A DNA stretch of 64,000 nucleotides, taken from contig JAQWRV010000003.1 of the NCBI GenBank assembly GCA_029243545.1, forward strand, positions 1 through 64,000, in the 5' to 3' direction. Source of the DNA: Rhodospirillaceae bacterium (GTDB lineage: Bacteria; Pseudomonadota; Alphaproteobacteria; Rhodospirillales; Rhodospirillaceae). The translations under genes were made by a program, and so were the position numbers. This document shows positions 17,866 to 27,237 of this stretch, in pieces. How positions within the stretch are numbered: the stretch's first letter is position 1; the number at the start of each line of letters is the position of its first letter. The notes below the pieces were generated by a model. It was not told the origin of the DNA. It did not search any database and saw nothing but the letters and a program-made list of their open reading frames with translations.

Positions 17866-18252
17866 CTAGGGTCGATTCAAATAATTTGAGACCAGTTTGA
17901 TAGGGCTATCAAACACCCGTAAGGCTTGGTGCAGGGAGTGGCTTTGGCGGAGGACACGATGGCGGGTGGTGACCATGTAGCGTCCTTTCTTAGCCTGGGC
18001 GCTGCGGGCTTTACCTTCGGTTGCCAATTTGGTGATGGTGTACAGGGGCGTGGCTTCGCGGCTGTTACGGTAGATACAAAACCTGGCAAATCCAGGGCTG
18101 TGACCTATGGAATAGTCGCGCCACTCTCCTTTTTTGACCTGGGTTGAGTAGACCCCTAGCAATTGATTCAGTTCGGAACGCGTAAAGTGAAGGGCCAACG
18201 CACGGCGCCGGTAGTCGGAAAGGCGCACCATCTGGCTCATAGGCGGATACAT
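17866..18252 (-). CDS. DUF2794-family protein
   Basis: The protein has up to 128 residues and matches the pattern of DUF2794, a family known to me only from alphaproteobacteria. The pattern is FTRSELNQLLGVYSTQVKKG, then EWRDYSIGH, ARFCIYRNSREATPLYTI, and a late VLRQSHSLHQALRVFDSPIK. No function is established. Possible starts are ATG at 18252, 18240 or 18231; none has a clear advantage. It stands alone on the minus strand between the small membrane peptide and the lipoprotein genes. Confidence 0.75.
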   Translation of the reverse strand: MYPPMSQMVRLSDYRRRALALHFTRSELNQLLGVYSTQVKKGEWRDYSIGHSPGFARFCIYRNSREATPLYTITKLATEGKARSAQAKKGRYMVTTRHRVLRQSHSLHQALRVFDSPIKLVSNYLNRP

Positions 18253-18465
18253 CCCCGAGAACGGTTCTTATTGGGGGATATCTTTCCATCGATTCTGCGG
18301 ACCGGCAAGCCCGAAGCGGCACTGCCGCAAATGCTTCAGCGGGCTGTGATGCCGGAGCGATTGAAAGGTTTGAGCCGGCTAAGGCTAGAAGCAAGTTGAG
18401 CCCTGTGGCTGGTTATTCCGGTCGGGGTCGGGCCGGCCCAAGCAATTGACTTGGGCCAGGGTCTC
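18253..18465. other. Intergenic region with an 8-pair hairpin
   Basis: No gene could be supported here. GGCCCAAG (18435-18442) pairs with CTTGGGCC (18450-18457) across a 7-base loop, just downstream of the minus-strand lipoprotein stop. No T run follows on that strand, so it is at best an atypical terminator. Confidence 0.4.
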
Positions 18466-18657
18466 TTAGCAATAGAGGCTTAGAGACGCGACTGACGCGT
18501 CGGTTTCTGAGTATATCCAGCCCCTAACGGTGCCATCTGCGGCCACACCATTATACCCGAAGGCTTGATTCGGCATCCGGTCTGCACTGCTGCTGCAGCC
18601 CGAAATCAAGGCCAGTCCAAGTCCGGCACTGAGGCTGAGTATAGCGATGCGGGTCAT
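18466..18657 (-). CDS. Small lipoprotein
   Basis: The 63-residue product has a signal peptide (MTRIAILSLSAGLGLAL) that ends in a lipobox LISGC, so Cys21 would be lipidated and the mature peptide would be about 43 residues. The mature part (ADRMPNQAFGYNGVAADG, then TVRGWIYSE) is not one I recognise. AAAGG lies about 4 bases before the start. The ATG overlaps the stop of an upstream minus-strand frame as TGATG, consistent with coupled translation. Confidence 0.6.
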   Translation of the reverse strand: MTRIAILSLSAGLGLALISGCSSSADRMPNQAFGYNGVAADGTVRGWIYSETDASVASLSLYC

Positions 18658-18842
18658 CAGCCTTTCTTTGAAGTGCTAAAACGGCGGATTACGAACTCTT
18701 CATCCTGGCCGTCAGCCCTTAGAAAGTCTGAATCACAGACCTTTTCCGCCAGAACTGCCTGGACTGTTTTCGTTTTGTCGAGTTTATATCCCGAATTGCA
18801 ACCTATGGGTCGCGTAGGTAAGGTACGCGCCGATTCGTCCAC
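18657..18842 (-). CDS. Possible 61-residue protein coupled to the lipoprotein
   Basis: The frame starts with GTG directly after an in-frame TAG, has no clear ribosome binding site, and ends in a TGATG overlap with the lipoprotein start. The residues (CNSGYKLDKTKTVQAVLAEK, then VCDSDFLRADGQDEEFVIRR) look like ordinary globular protein, with a lone Cys near residue 15. It may be a real short protein, the remnant of a longer gene, or chance. No family is recognised. Confidence 0.25.
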   Translation of the reverse strand: MDESARTLPTRPIGCNSGYKLDKTKTVQAVLAEKVCDSDFLRADGQDEEFVIRRFSTSKKG

Positions 18843-18893
18843 CTAGACCCCGGTTGAGCCACAACGCTGATCCAACCGAAGAGGACTCATTCC

Positions 18894-19664
18894 GTGAGTA
18901 AGAAGAAAGCAGGGAGCCGCAAGGCTGCCAAAGAAAATAAAACGCCCGATCCTTCTCCCGAAGAGGAAGAAGAAGAAGCGATTCTAAACGCGTTTATGAC
19001 CGAGATTGAATCCGATCTTCGTGATGAGCAGTTGCAACGGTTTTGGGACACATACAAGAACGTCGTATTTGCTGGTCTGGCTGCTCTTATTCTTGGGGTT
19101 TCCGGTTATCAGTATTGGGCTGCGACGGAATCAGACCGCCTTGCTACACAGGCAGATACCTTTGCCCAAGCAGCAGAGGACCTTGAAGCCGGTAATACCG
19201 AAAGCGCGATAGCTGGTTTGGCCAGTGTTGCGCAGGAGGGCGGAGCCTACGGGGCATTGGCACAACTTCGCCGGGCAGCAGTTATGCTCGAACAAGGCAA
19301 TACGGATGAGGCGGTCAACATATACCGCAGTCTGAGTGAAGACGTGACACTCGACTTTGCCTTCACTGATCTGGCCACGGTGCTGTGGGCTTTGCATGGT
19401 GTTGACATAGAAGATCCAGCAACCTTGGAAGATGCCCTTTCATCGCTCACCAGCCCTAGTAACGCATACAGTTATTCCGCGTTGGAGCTCATGGCTGTGC
19501 TGTCAGCGAAACGGGGCGATCTAGGCAACGCGATAAACCTTCTTGAAGGCCTTTTGGCGGATACAAATACGCCAAGTTCTGTTCGCTCGCGGGCCGAAGA
19601 ATTATCGGCCGTCTATAAGAGTCCAGTCGCTGTATCGTCGGCGCCATCTGCTGTTGCACCTTGA
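18894..19664 (+). CDS. YfgM-like membrane-anchored TPR protein
   Basis: The 256-residue protein has an acidic cytoplasmic N terminus with a run of Glu (residues about 22-28), one membrane helix (about 56-74) and a periplasmic part with TPR-like helical repeats. This is the plan of YfgM, which attaches to the SecYEG translocon and helps hand over exported proteins. The start is GTG at 18894 with GAGGA upstream. The order yfgM-bamB-der is the same as in enterobacteria, which supports the call. Confidence 0.8.
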   Translation: MSKKKAGSRKAAKENKTPDPSPEEEEEEAILNAFMTEIESDLRDEQLQRFWDTYKNVVFAGLAALILGVSGYQYWAATESDRLATQADTFAQAAEDLEAGNTESAIAGLASVAQEGGAYGALAQLRRAAVMLEQGNTDEAVNIYRSLSEDVTLDFAFTDLATVLWALHGVDIEDPATLEDALSSLTSPSNAYSYSALELMAVLSAKRGDLGNAINLLEGLLADTNTPSSVRSRAEELSAVYKSPVAVSSAPSAVAP

Positions 19665-19683
19665 ATATTTTACGCTGGGTTTC

Positions 19684-21030
19684 ATGACGAAAAGCGCCAA
19701 CCATTCCCGAATCAACTTGCCTTTTGTCGTGCTCGCCGTCGCCGTTTTGCTCAGTGGGTGCGACCTCAACCCTTTCGGCGGCAGTGATGAAGAAATACTG
19801 CCGGGCACCCGTATTTCGGTATTGGCTTTGGAGCGGACTTTGCGCCCAGATCTCAATGCTATCGATACGCAAATAGTACTTCCAGCTCCTGAAAATACAG
19901 ATGCATGGACACAAGCCGGTGGTCTATCGCATCACGCCATGCACCATATGGTGATTAGCGCTGCCCCGCGTTTGGCCTGGCGGTCAGATGCCGGCGTAGG
20001 CTCCGGAAAACGCAATCGGACCTTGGGTGAGCCGGTGATCGCCGACGGCCGCATCTTCATAATCGACGCCAAAGCCTACGCCATGGCTTTTAACGCCCGC
20101 ACAGGAGACCGTCTCTGGCGCCGGGAGCTGGTGCCTGACGAGGAAGATGACGGAAATTTCCTCGGTGGTGGATTGGCATTTGAAGACGGCCTTGTTTTTG
20201 CCACGACCGGATTTGCTGAAGTCATAGCCGTGAACGCACGATCGGGCCGTGACGTGTGGCGCACCAGGGTCGATGCGCCTATCCGCTCAGCGCCGACAGT
20301 TAGTGGCGGACGTGTGTTTATCAATACGGTGGACAACCAAATCGTTGCGCTCGCCGCCCGTGATGGGCGCCGTCTTTGGAGCTATTCAGGCGTCAGCTCG
20401 CAAACAATTTTATTGGGTGGCGGCAGCCCAGCCGTAGACGGTGGGGTTGTTATTGCGCCATTTACAAATGGTGAGATTGCAGCGCTTAGAGTTGATAACG
20501 GCGCGGTGCTGTGGAGCGATTCTGTCATCGCCGTGCGCAGAACAGAAGCTGCAGCCAGCCTAACCGATATCAGCGGCCGTCCGGTTGTCGACCGTGGTCG
20601 GGTTTATGCAGTGGGTCATTCCGGCATCCTGGTGTCCATCGATTTGCGGACCGGTCAGCGTGTCTGGGATGTGCCGGTGCCGGGTGTTTACCAGCCGTGG
20701 ATCGCCGGCGATTTTCTCTACGCCACAACAATCGATTCGGAAGTGGTGTGTATTGATGTGCGCACGGGTCAAATACTATGGGTGACTCAGCTAAGGCGCT
20801 GGGAGGATAGCGAGGATAAAGAGGATCGACTGATCTGGACTGGACCGTCTATCGCCAGTGACCGGGTGATTGTCTTTGGATCGAACGAAGAAGCGCTGGC
20901 GCTATCGCCGTATAACGGTGACGTGCTAGGCACTCTCGACCTGCGTTCGTCTACGACCATTCCACCCGTATTTGCTAACGGCACCATGTACGTTTATGAC
21001 GACGCTGGCGACTTGCTCGCTTACCGCTAG
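19684..21030 (+). CDS. bamB: Outer membrane protein assembly factor BamB
   Basis: The 448-residue lipoprotein has a signal peptide ending in LLSGC. An eight-bladed PQQ-type propeller follows, with repeats such as FNARTGDRLWRREL, VNARSGRDVWRTRV, LAARDGRRLWSYSG, IDLRTGQRVWDVPV and IDVRTGQILWVTQL. BamB is anchored to the outer membrane from the periplasmic side and helps BamA insert beta-barrel proteins. I set the start at ATG 19684, because the open frame to 19543 lies inside the upstream gene and does not precede a signal peptide. It lies between the yfgM-like gene and der. Confidence 0.93.
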   Translation: MTKSANHSRINLPFVVLAVAVLLSGCDLNPFGGSDEEILPGTRISVLALERTLRPDLNAIDTQIVLPAPENTDAWTQAGGLSHHAMHHMVISAAPRLAWRSDAGVGSGKRNRTLGEPVIADGRIFIIDAKAYAMAFNARTGDRLWRRELVPDEEDDGNFLGGGLAFEDGLVFATTGFAEVIAVNARSGRDVWRTRVDAPIRSAPTVSGGRVFINTVDNQIVALAARDGRRLWSYSGVSSQTILLGGGSPAVDGGVVIAPFTNGEIAALRVDNGAVLWSDSVIAVRRTEAAASLTDISGRPVVDRGRVYAVGHSGILVSIDLRTGQRVWDVPVPGVYQPWIAGDFLYATTIDSEVVCIDVRTGQILWVTQLRRWEDSEDKEDRLIWTGPSIASDRVIVFGSNEEALALSPYNGDVLGTLDLRSSTTIPPVFANGTMYVYDDAGDLLAYR

Positions 21031-21052
21031 CTGAACATCAGGGCCGGAGCCC

Positions 21053-22543
21053 ATGTTATTTACCGTCGCAATTGTTGGGCGTCCCAATGTGGGTAAATCC
21101 ACATTGTTCAATCGTTTGGTTGGACAACGGGCGGCGCTTGTGCACGACCGCCCTGGTGTCACCCGGGACCGGCGCGAGGGCGAGGGATCTATCGCGGATC
21201 TGTCCTTTCGGGTTATCGATACGGCGGGTCTTGAAGACAGTGCGGCGGACAGTCTCGAAGGCCGCATGCGGCAGCAAACCGACCAAGCCGTCGCAGAAGC
21301 GGACGTGGCGCTGTTTCTCTTCGATGCCCGTGCAGGTGTAACACCTATAGATGAGCACTTCGCTGGTTTTCTACGGCGCGGTAAGACGCCCATAATTCTA
21401 GCGGCCAACAAATGCGAGGGCCGCTCGGGAGATTTGGGTGTTCTTGAGTCGTTTTCTCTGGGACTTGGAGGTGCCATCGCTTTGTCTGCGGAACATGGCC
21501 AAGGCCTTGGCGAGCTTTATGACGCCTTGGTGCAGTATGAAACAAAGGGTCCAGTGACTGACGCGGACGAAGAACAGGTTGACGTGACGGCCGACAGTTC
21601 GGATGGGACTCCTTCTGTAGACGGTGCCGTTGAAGGTGAGGCAGACCAAGACCAAGACGAATTACTCGGTGCTGACGCGTTTGATACTATAATCGATGAC
21701 GGCAATTCTGGCGGTGAAGAATTTCTGAGCAGACCCTTGCAGCTCGCCATCGTTGGACGACCCAATACCGGGAAATCCACATTGGTCAATCGCTTGCTCG
21801 GTCAAGAGCGCGTGCTAACAGGTCCTGAACCCGGCGTTACCCGCGATGCCATTCCTATCGACTGGAAATATAAAGGCCGCCCAGTGCGGCTGGTGGATAC
21901 CGCAGGCCTGCGGCGTAAAGCGAAAGTTACTGACGCAGTCGAGAAGCTTTCAGCATTCGATACGCATCGCGCTGTCGATTTGGCAGAAGTGGTGGTTCTC
22001 GTTTTGGAGCCCGATGCCATTTTAGACAAGCAGGACCTGACCATCGCCAGCCGGGTGATTAATGAAGGCCGTGCGTTGGTTGTCGCCGTTAACAAATGGG
22101 ACATTGCCACAGACAGGAATGACTCGCTGGAGAAGCTGCGAGACAAACTTGAAGAGTCCCTGACCCAAGTCCGTGGCGTGCCGACGATAACCATTTCCGC
22201 CAAGACAGGCCGCCGTGTCGATGAGCTTATGGAGGTGGCCTTCAAAGTGCGTGAGACCTGGAATCGCCGTGTGCCTACCGCGGCACTTAACCGATGGCTC
22301 GACGATGCCACTCAGCGCCATCCGCCACCGCTTTCAAAGCAAAAAAGGCGTATCAAAATTCGCTACGTTACCCAAGTTAAAGCCAGGCCTCCGACCTTCG
22401 TCGCCTTCACCACCCGTCCGGTGGACTTGCCCGAGAGCTATCATCGCTATTTGCTCAACAGTATGCGTGAAAACTTCGATTTTGAGGGTGTTCCGTTGCG
22501 CCTTTTCGTGCGCAAACCGGACAATCCATACGATAAACGCTAA
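21053..22543 (+). CDS. der: Ribosome biogenesis GTPase Der (EngA)
   Basis: The 496-residue protein has two tandem G domains. Their P-loops are [14 protein letters not shown] (about 8-21) and [14 protein letters not shown] (about 233-246), each followed by a DTAGL switch. A KH-like domain lies at the C terminus. The first domain has NKCE in place of NKxD, the usual Der variation; the second has NKWD. The linker is unusually acidic and long (about residues 165-225, rich in D, E, S, G). Der acts in 50S subunit assembly. Its stop overlaps the stop of the convergent amidohydrolase gene by 4 bases. Confidence 0.96.
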   Translation: MLFTVAIVGRPNVGKSTLFNRLVGQRAALVHDRPGVTRDRREGEGSIADLSFRVIDTAGLEDSAADSLEGRMRQQTDQAVAEADVALFLFDARAGVTPIDEHFAGFLRRGKTPIILAANKCEGRSGDLGVLESFSLGLGGAIALSAEHGQGLGELYDALVQYETKGPVTDADEEQVDVTADSSDGTPSVDGAVEGEADQDQDELLGADAFDTIIDDGNSGGEEFLSRPLQLAIVGRPNTGKSTLVNRLLGQERVLTGPEPGVTRDAIPIDWKYKGRPVRLVDTAGLRRKAKVTDAVEKLSAFDTHRAVDLAEVVVLVLEPDAILDKQDLTIASRVINEGRALVVAVNKWDIATDRNDSLEKLRDKLEESLTQVRGVPTITISAKTGRRVDELMEVAFKVRETWNRRVPTAALNRWLDDATQRHPPPLSKQKRRIKIRYVTQVKARPPTFVAFTTRPVDLPESYHRYLLNSMRENFDFEGVPLRLFVRKPDNPYDKR

Positions 22544-24237
22544 CGTTGATAAACGGTGCGGCCGCCGACCATGGTACGCGTAACGCGCAGATCATCCAGA
22601 TCAAGAGAGTCTACCGTTAGGGGGTTGCGGTCTAATATTACGAGATCAGCAAGCTTGCCCACTTCAATGGTGCCTTTGTCTTCTTCCTCAAAAGCTTGAT
22701 AGGCCGCGTAGATCGTAATGCCTTTAAGGGCTTCGACGACAGATATGCGCTGGGCTTCACCAATGACTCGGCCACCCGATGACAACCGGTTTACCGCAGC
22801 CCAGACAATGCGCATAGGTTCCATAGGGACAACTGGGGTGTCGGCATGAAGCGTGTACACTAAGCCTTTTGCGACGGCTGAGGCGGCGGGACTCATCCGT
22901 GCGGCGCGCTCTGGGCCCATGAATATATCCCAATGACGGTCGCCCCAATAATAAGTGTGTAAGTTGAAGAAAGAAGGAATGAGTCCCATCTCCTTCATGC
23001 GCTCGAGCTGATCTTCCCGAGCCATCTGGGCATGAATGATAATGTGCCGGGCATCAGCGCGTGGTGCTGTTTCAAGCGCTTGCTCGAAGGCGTAAAGCAC
23101 GTCATCAATGGCGGCATCGCCATTACCGTGTACGGCAATCTGATACCCTGCTTGGTGCACGGTGATGATTTGTTTGGCGAGCGCGTCACGGTCCATGCGT
23201 GGATAGCCGCGGTAGCGCGGATCGTTGTGGCCATGACTGTGATAAGGCTGTGATAGGTAGCCGGTGTAGCCCTGAATGGAGCCGTCAGCGAAGCCTTTGA
23301 CGGCGCGGTAAGATACAATGCCGTTTGCAGCGGGCTGATCCAACTGGTCGCCATTTTCAATAATTGCCATCACTGCCTGAATGGCCGGCCATACATGAAC
23401 GCGAATGGGGAGGCGGCCTTCTTTATGTGCGCGGACAAAAATGGCGGCGCCTGTGGGCGCTGCTGCACCTTGCTGGGCGGTGGTGACGCCAACAGACGCA
23501 TAGGCCTGTGCGGCTGTGGCCACAGCATCGACCAAATCTTCTTCAGAGAACTGGGGCAGCAGTTTGCTGACATGGCCCATGGCGGGAGGCTCTTCAAGGA
23601 CGCCGGTAGGTTCTCCAGTTGTTTCGTCTTTGTGGATTTTGCCGCCGAAGGGTTGCTGTGAATCACTGGTGATCTCGGCTATTTCCAAAGCCAAACTATT
23701 ACCGACACTGAGATGACCTGAGATATGTCCGATGTATATGGGGTGTTCGGTCGAGGCGCGGTCCAAGTCCCAGCGGGTGGGGTGGCGCATTTCCTGCACC
23801 AAGGTGTCGTCATAGCCGCGGCCTTGTATCCATATTCCCGGCGGTGTGTTAGCCGCTTTTTCTTTTAGTCTGCTGACTATGTCTTCGATGGTTCTCACTG
23901 GCCCAATGGGCGGGCTGTTGAGGTCGACAAAGTGCTTTTCGATCAAGCCGGAACTGGGAAAGTGACCATGGGCATCAATAAAGCCCGGCAATACCGCCTG
24001 TCCGTCTATATTGATGACCGTGGTGTCTGTTCCAGCCAGACGACGCACGTCATCACTGTTGCCAACGGCGGTGATACGATCGCCGGTGATCGCGAGTGCT
24101 TCGGCCACTTTTGTGCCCCCCGGACCGGTGAGGGTGACCACAGTCCCATTGACCAAAATAGTGTCCGGTGGGTCTGCCGCCTGAGCAGCCAGACCGGCAA
24201 CCACAAAGTTGACGGCAATTAGTAAGAACCGAACCAT
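22540..24237 (-). CDS. YtcJ-like amidohydrolase, exported
   Basis: The 565-residue protein belongs to the metal-dependent amidohydrolase family with the YtcJ-like (Amidohydro_3) layout. An N-terminal signal peptide ([17 protein letters not shown]) is followed by the beta-sandwich strand [14 protein letters not shown], the metal site [10 protein letters not shown], then [30 protein letters not shown] and the closing [13 protein letters not shown]. It would hydrolyse C-N bonds in the periplasm; the substrate is unknown. The gene is convergent with der and lies 23 bases after the SDR stop on the same strand. Confidence 0.85.
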   Translation of the reverse strand: MVRFLLIAVNFVVAGLAAQAADPPDTILVNGTVVTLTGPGGTKVAEALAITGDRITAVGNSDDVRRLAGTDTTVINIDGQAVLPGFIDAHGHFPSSGLIEKHFVDLNSPPIGPVRTIEDIVSRLKEKAANTPPGIWIQGRGYDDTLVQEMRHPTRWDLDRASTEHPIYIGHISGHLSVGNSLALEIAEITSDSQQPFGGKIHKDETTGEPTGVLEEPPAMGHVSKLLPQFSEEDLVDAVATAAQAYASVGVTTAQQGAAAPTGAAIFVRAHKEGRLPIRVHVWPAIQAVMAIIENGDQLDQPAANGIVSYRAVKGFADGSIQGYTGYLSQPYHSHGHNDPRYRGYPRMDRDALAKQIITVHQAGYQIAVHGNGDAAIDDVLYAFEQALETAPRADARHIIIHAQMAREDQLERMKEMGLIPSFFNLHTYYWGDRHWDIFMGPERAARMSPAASAVAKGLVYTLHADTPVVPMEPMRIVWAAVNRLSSGGRVIGEAQRISVVEALKGITIYAAYQAFEEEDKGTIEVGKLADLVILDRNPLTVDSLDLDDLRVTRTMVGGRTVYQR

Positions 24238-24260
24238 GTTACCCCTAACCCAATCTAGGG

Positions 24261-24995
24261 TCAGAGGGTAACCCGTTCTCCGTTCTGGTTGTAAGAGGCT
24301 GAGGCCAATTCGACAAAAGCGCCTGTGACGTCTTCTGGGGGCGTGAGTTTAGACTCATCTTCACCCGGGAAGGCTTTGAGGCGCAATGCCGTACGCACGG
24401 GGCCTGGATCTATCAGATTGGCCTTGACCAACGTTTCTTGTACTTCATGGGCGTAGGTCAGCACCATCTGATCCAGCGCGGCTTTCGACGCCCCATAAGC
24501 CCCCCAGAACGGCGAGGGCTTGGCTCCTTGCGCGCAGGTGACGAAGATGGCCCGGCCAGAGTCGGATTGACGCAACAAGGGGTCAACGCTGCGCAACAGA
24601 CGCCAATTCGCGGTGACGTGCAAAGCAAAGACCTTATCCCAAATGTCTGGTGGCACATGTCCGACGGGAGACAGTTGCCCGAGCATGCCGGCGGCGCCGA
24701 CAACGACGTCCAAGCGTTTGTATCGACTGAACAGTGCCTCGCCAATTTGGTCGAGGGTTTCGAACTGGGTAAGGTCTTTATCGACGAGCACAGCATTCTG
24801 GCCCGATGCGGCCTTGATTTCGTCGTCCAGTGTTTCCAGGTCTGACAGAGTGCGCGCCACTGCAATTACTTTGGCGCCTTCTTCGGCAAATCGTTTTGCT
24901 ACCGCTCTACCGATGCCCCTGGAGGCACCGGTCACGAGAGCGATTCGGCCGGACAGCCGGTCGTTTGGCGTTCCTGCCGCAAACTCGTTTGTCAT
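24261..24995 (-). CDS. SDR-family oxidoreductase
   Basis: The 244-residue short-chain dehydrogenase has the NAD(P)-binding TGASRGIGRA motif near residue 19, a GAAGMLGQL segment in place of the usual NNAG, and YGASKAAL with the catalytic Tyr and Lys. The phrase IDPGPVRTALRLKAFPGED and the C-terminal NQNGERVTL resemble a set of SDRs that often follow purF in alphaproteobacteria. It starts 5 bases after the purF stop and is probably co-transcribed. Its substrate is unknown. Confidence 0.85.
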   Translation of the reverse strand: MTNEFAAGTPNDRLSGRIALVTGASRGIGRAVAKRFAEEGAKVIAVARTLSDLETLDDEIKAASGQNAVLVDKDLTQFETLDQIGEALFSRYKRLDVVVGAAGMLGQLSPVGHVPPDIWDKVFALHVTANWRLLRSVDPLLRQSDSGRAIFVTCAQGAKPSPFWGAYGASKAALDQMVLTYAHEVQETLVKANLIDPGPVRTALRLKAFPGEDESKLTPPEDVTGAFVELASASYNQNGERVTL

Positions 24996-25000
24996 CGGGT

Positions 25001-26503
25001 CTAAGCCCGCCCTTCCGTCAGCAGAGAGAGCTGATGGGGCAGTTCTTGGGCATTGAGGTCTGTGAGTGCTGCAGGGTATTCGCCCGTGAAACAGGCATCG
25101 CAGTATTGCGGCTTAACGGCGTCGCGTTTTGCATTGCCGACCGCCCGGTAAAGACCGTCGAGTGAAATGAACGCCAGGCTATCGACGCCAAGCCGTTTAG
25201 CCATACCGTCAAGGTCGTGCTGGGCCGCTAGTAATTGCTCACGTTCTGGCGTGTCGATGCCGAAATAACAGGGGTGAGCAGTCGGTGGCGATGAAATGCG
25301 CATATGCACTTCGGTTGCTCCGGCCTGGCGCACCATTTCGACAATCTTTATAGATGTGGTGCCGCGGACGATGGAGTCATCGACCAGCACAACCCGCTTT
25401 CCCTCAATCTGGGCACGGTTGATGTTGTGTTTACGTTTTACGCCTAGATGCCGGGTTTTGTCGGTCGGCTGAATAAAGGTACGGCCGACATAGTGGTTAC
25501 GGATGATGCCGTATTCAAACGGCACATTCACGGCGGCGGCATACCCCAACGCAGCCGGGACTCCTGAATCGGGCACTGGAACCACGACGTCGCAGGGCAC
25601 GTGGCTTTCGCGGGCCAATTCTTCACCAACGCGCTTGCGCACGTCGTAGACACTTGAGCCTTCGCAGACACTGTCGGGCCGCGCGAAGTAAATGTATTCG
25701 AAAATACAAAAACGCGAATCTGCCGGCGGGAACGGACGCAGCGAGCGAATGCCGTCGCTGTCGATGATCACCATCTCGCCCGGCTCAATATCACGGACGA
25801 ACTCAGCGCCGATGATGTCGAGCGCACAGCTTTCAGAACAAAGAATGTAAGCCTTATCGAGCCGGCCCAAGACTAGTGGTCGCACGCCTAAGGGATCGCG
25901 CACGCCAATCAAGGCCGTGTTGGTTATGGCGACCATGGAATAGGCACCTTCGATCTGCCGCAGCGCATCGATAACCCGATCTTCGACCGTGGCTTGCTGG
26001 CTAATGGCGATGAGGTGAACCATGACCTCAGTGTCGGACGTGGATTGGAAAAGGCAGCCGCGGCGGACCAGGTCTTGGCGGATCGTTAAAGCATTGGTCA
26101 GGTTACCGTTGTGGCCCAACGCGAAACCACCAAACTCAAAGTCGGCAAACAGGGGTTGCACGTTACGAATGATGATGTCGCCGGACGTCGAGTAAAGCAC
26201 GTGACCTAATGCCATTTCACCCTCAAGGCGGGCCATGACAGATTCCGCATTGAAATTGTCGGACACGTGACCGAATCCGCGGTGACTGTGAAAATGATGA
26301 CCATCGAACGTGACGAGGCCGGCTGCCTCTTGGCCGCGATGTTGTAGCGCATGCAGACCTAAAACCGAATGTGCCGCGGCGTCTTTGTCGCCGAAAATTC
26401 CGAAGACACCACATTCTTCGTGCAGCATATCGCCATCATCATCTCCATCATCGATGCTGTTGAAAGGGTCGGTGGTCAGCATCGTGGCGGGTGACCCTTC
26501 CAT
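25001..26503 (-). CDS. purF: Amidophosphoribosyltransferase
   Basis: The 500-residue enzyme carries out the first step of purine synthesis: PRPP plus glutamine gives phosphoribosylamine. The catalytic Cys follows a short propeptide-like N terminus (DMLHEECGVFGIFGD). The glutaminase domain shows LQHRGQEAAGL and GHNGNLTN. The PRPP site is VVLVDDSIVRGTTS, and the cysteines in SPPTAHPCYFGID and YCDACFTGEYP fit the Fe-S-containing PurF type. The N terminus before the catalytic Cys has an acidic run (DDGDDDGD). cvpA lies 3 bases upstream, the arrangement also seen in E. coli. Confidence 0.96.
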   Translation of the reverse strand: MEGSPATMLTTDPFNSIDDGDDDGDMLHEECGVFGIFGDKDAAAHSVLGLHALQHRGQEAAGLVTFDGHHFHSHRGFGHVSDNFNAESVMARLEGEMALGHVLYSTSGDIIIRNVQPLFADFEFGGFALGHNGNLTNALTIRQDLVRRGCLFQSTSDTEVMVHLIAISQQATVEDRVIDALRQIEGAYSMVAITNTALIGVRDPLGVRPLVLGRLDKAYILCSESCALDIIGAEFVRDIEPGEMVIIDSDGIRSLRPFPPADSRFCIFEYIYFARPDSVCEGSSVYDVRKRVGEELARESHVPCDVVVPVPDSGVPAALGYAAAVNVPFEYGIIRNHYVGRTFIQPTDKTRHLGVKRKHNINRAQIEGKRVVLVDDSIVRGTTSIKIVEMVRQAGATEVHMRISSPPTAHPCYFGIDTPEREQLLAAQHDLDGMAKRLGVDSLAFISLDGLYRAVGNAKRDAVKPQYCDACFTGEYPAALTDLNAQELPHQLSLLTEGRA

Positions 26504-26506
26504 GGC

Positions 26507-27196
26507 CTACTTATCGTCGTCATTGTTGGTCTGGAACAGGCGGTCCATGTTGCGCCGGATGTCTTGTTCATAAGCCCCTTCAGGCGCTTGCGGGGCATCC
26601 GGGTCAGCACCGGGAGGCGGCTGAGTCAGCTTATCGAAGGTTTCTTTGAGTTCCATCGCTTCCCTAGCCGTTTCCGACGCCTCTTTAGCAGCATCTTCGG
26701 CGGCCATAAAGGTTTCAGGCAGGATATCGCGAATGAGATCCGCAGTGAGTTCGATGCCCGGCAGAGTTTTGGCAGAACGGACCCATTCTGGACGGGTGCC
26801 TTCAGCCACGACCCAATCGACGATGATCAATACAGCGGCAAAAATAACGGCGCCACGGGCCAGGCCGTAAACAAAACCTAGAGATCGATCGAGGTTATTG
26901 AGAGCGCTGGCTTGGATCGATTTGGAGAGAATCTTGGTTAAAATCGATAGAATGACCAGAGCCGCGAGAAAGATAACGACGCCCGTGACGCTGTCGGCGA
27001 CCAACTCATTTGGAATCTGCGCTCGGGCTAAGGAGCGCAATTCTGGCACGCCGTAAATGACCGCAAAAATGGAGCCTATCCAAGCTGTGACAGAGAGCAC
27101 TTCGTGAACAAAGCCACGTAGAAACGCCAAAATGGCGGACAGCAGCAGAATGATAACGACTGCGAGGTCCAGCCCGTTGATGGGGAAAGACTCCAT
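26507..27196 (-). CDS. cvpA: CvpA family membrane protein
   Basis: The 229-residue protein has about four membrane helices in the first 130 residues (DLAVVIILLLSAILAFLRGF, then VVIFLAALVILSILTKIL, GAVIFAAVLIIVDWVV). A hydrophilic tail rich in Ala, Glu and Pro follows, longer than in E. coli CvpA (about 160 residues). CvpA is needed for colicin V production and for envelope integrity; its biochemical role is unsettled. Its position directly before purF is conserved in proteobacteria. Confidence 0.88.
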   Translation of the reverse strand: MESFPINGLDLAVVIILLLSAILAFLRGFVHEVLSVTAWIGSIFAVIYGVPELRSLARAQIPNELVADSVTGVVIFLAALVILSILTKILSKSIQASALNNLDRSLGFVYGLARGAVIFAAVLIIVDWVVAEGTRPEWVRSAKTLPGIELTADLIRDILPETFMAAEDAAKEASETAREAMELKETFDKLTQPPPGADPDAPQAPEGAYEQDIRRNMDRLFQTNNDDDK

Positions 27197-27237
27197 CTAG
27201 ATGCGCCGCACGGCGCCAAGATTCATGAAGATAATCA

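Noticed and set aside
18065-18394. A minus-strand frame of 109 codons that crosses the DUF2794 gene
   Set aside because: It overlaps the DUF2794 frame, which matches a known family, and its own residues show no recognisable fold.
18565-18846. A plus-strand frame of 93 codons opposite the small lipoprotein
   Set aside because: It has no ribosome binding site and runs antisense to the lipoprotein, which has a clear signal peptide and lipobox.
19543-19683. N-terminal extension of BamB by 47 codons
   Set aside because: It overlaps the yfgM-like gene and would bury the lipoprotein signal peptide.
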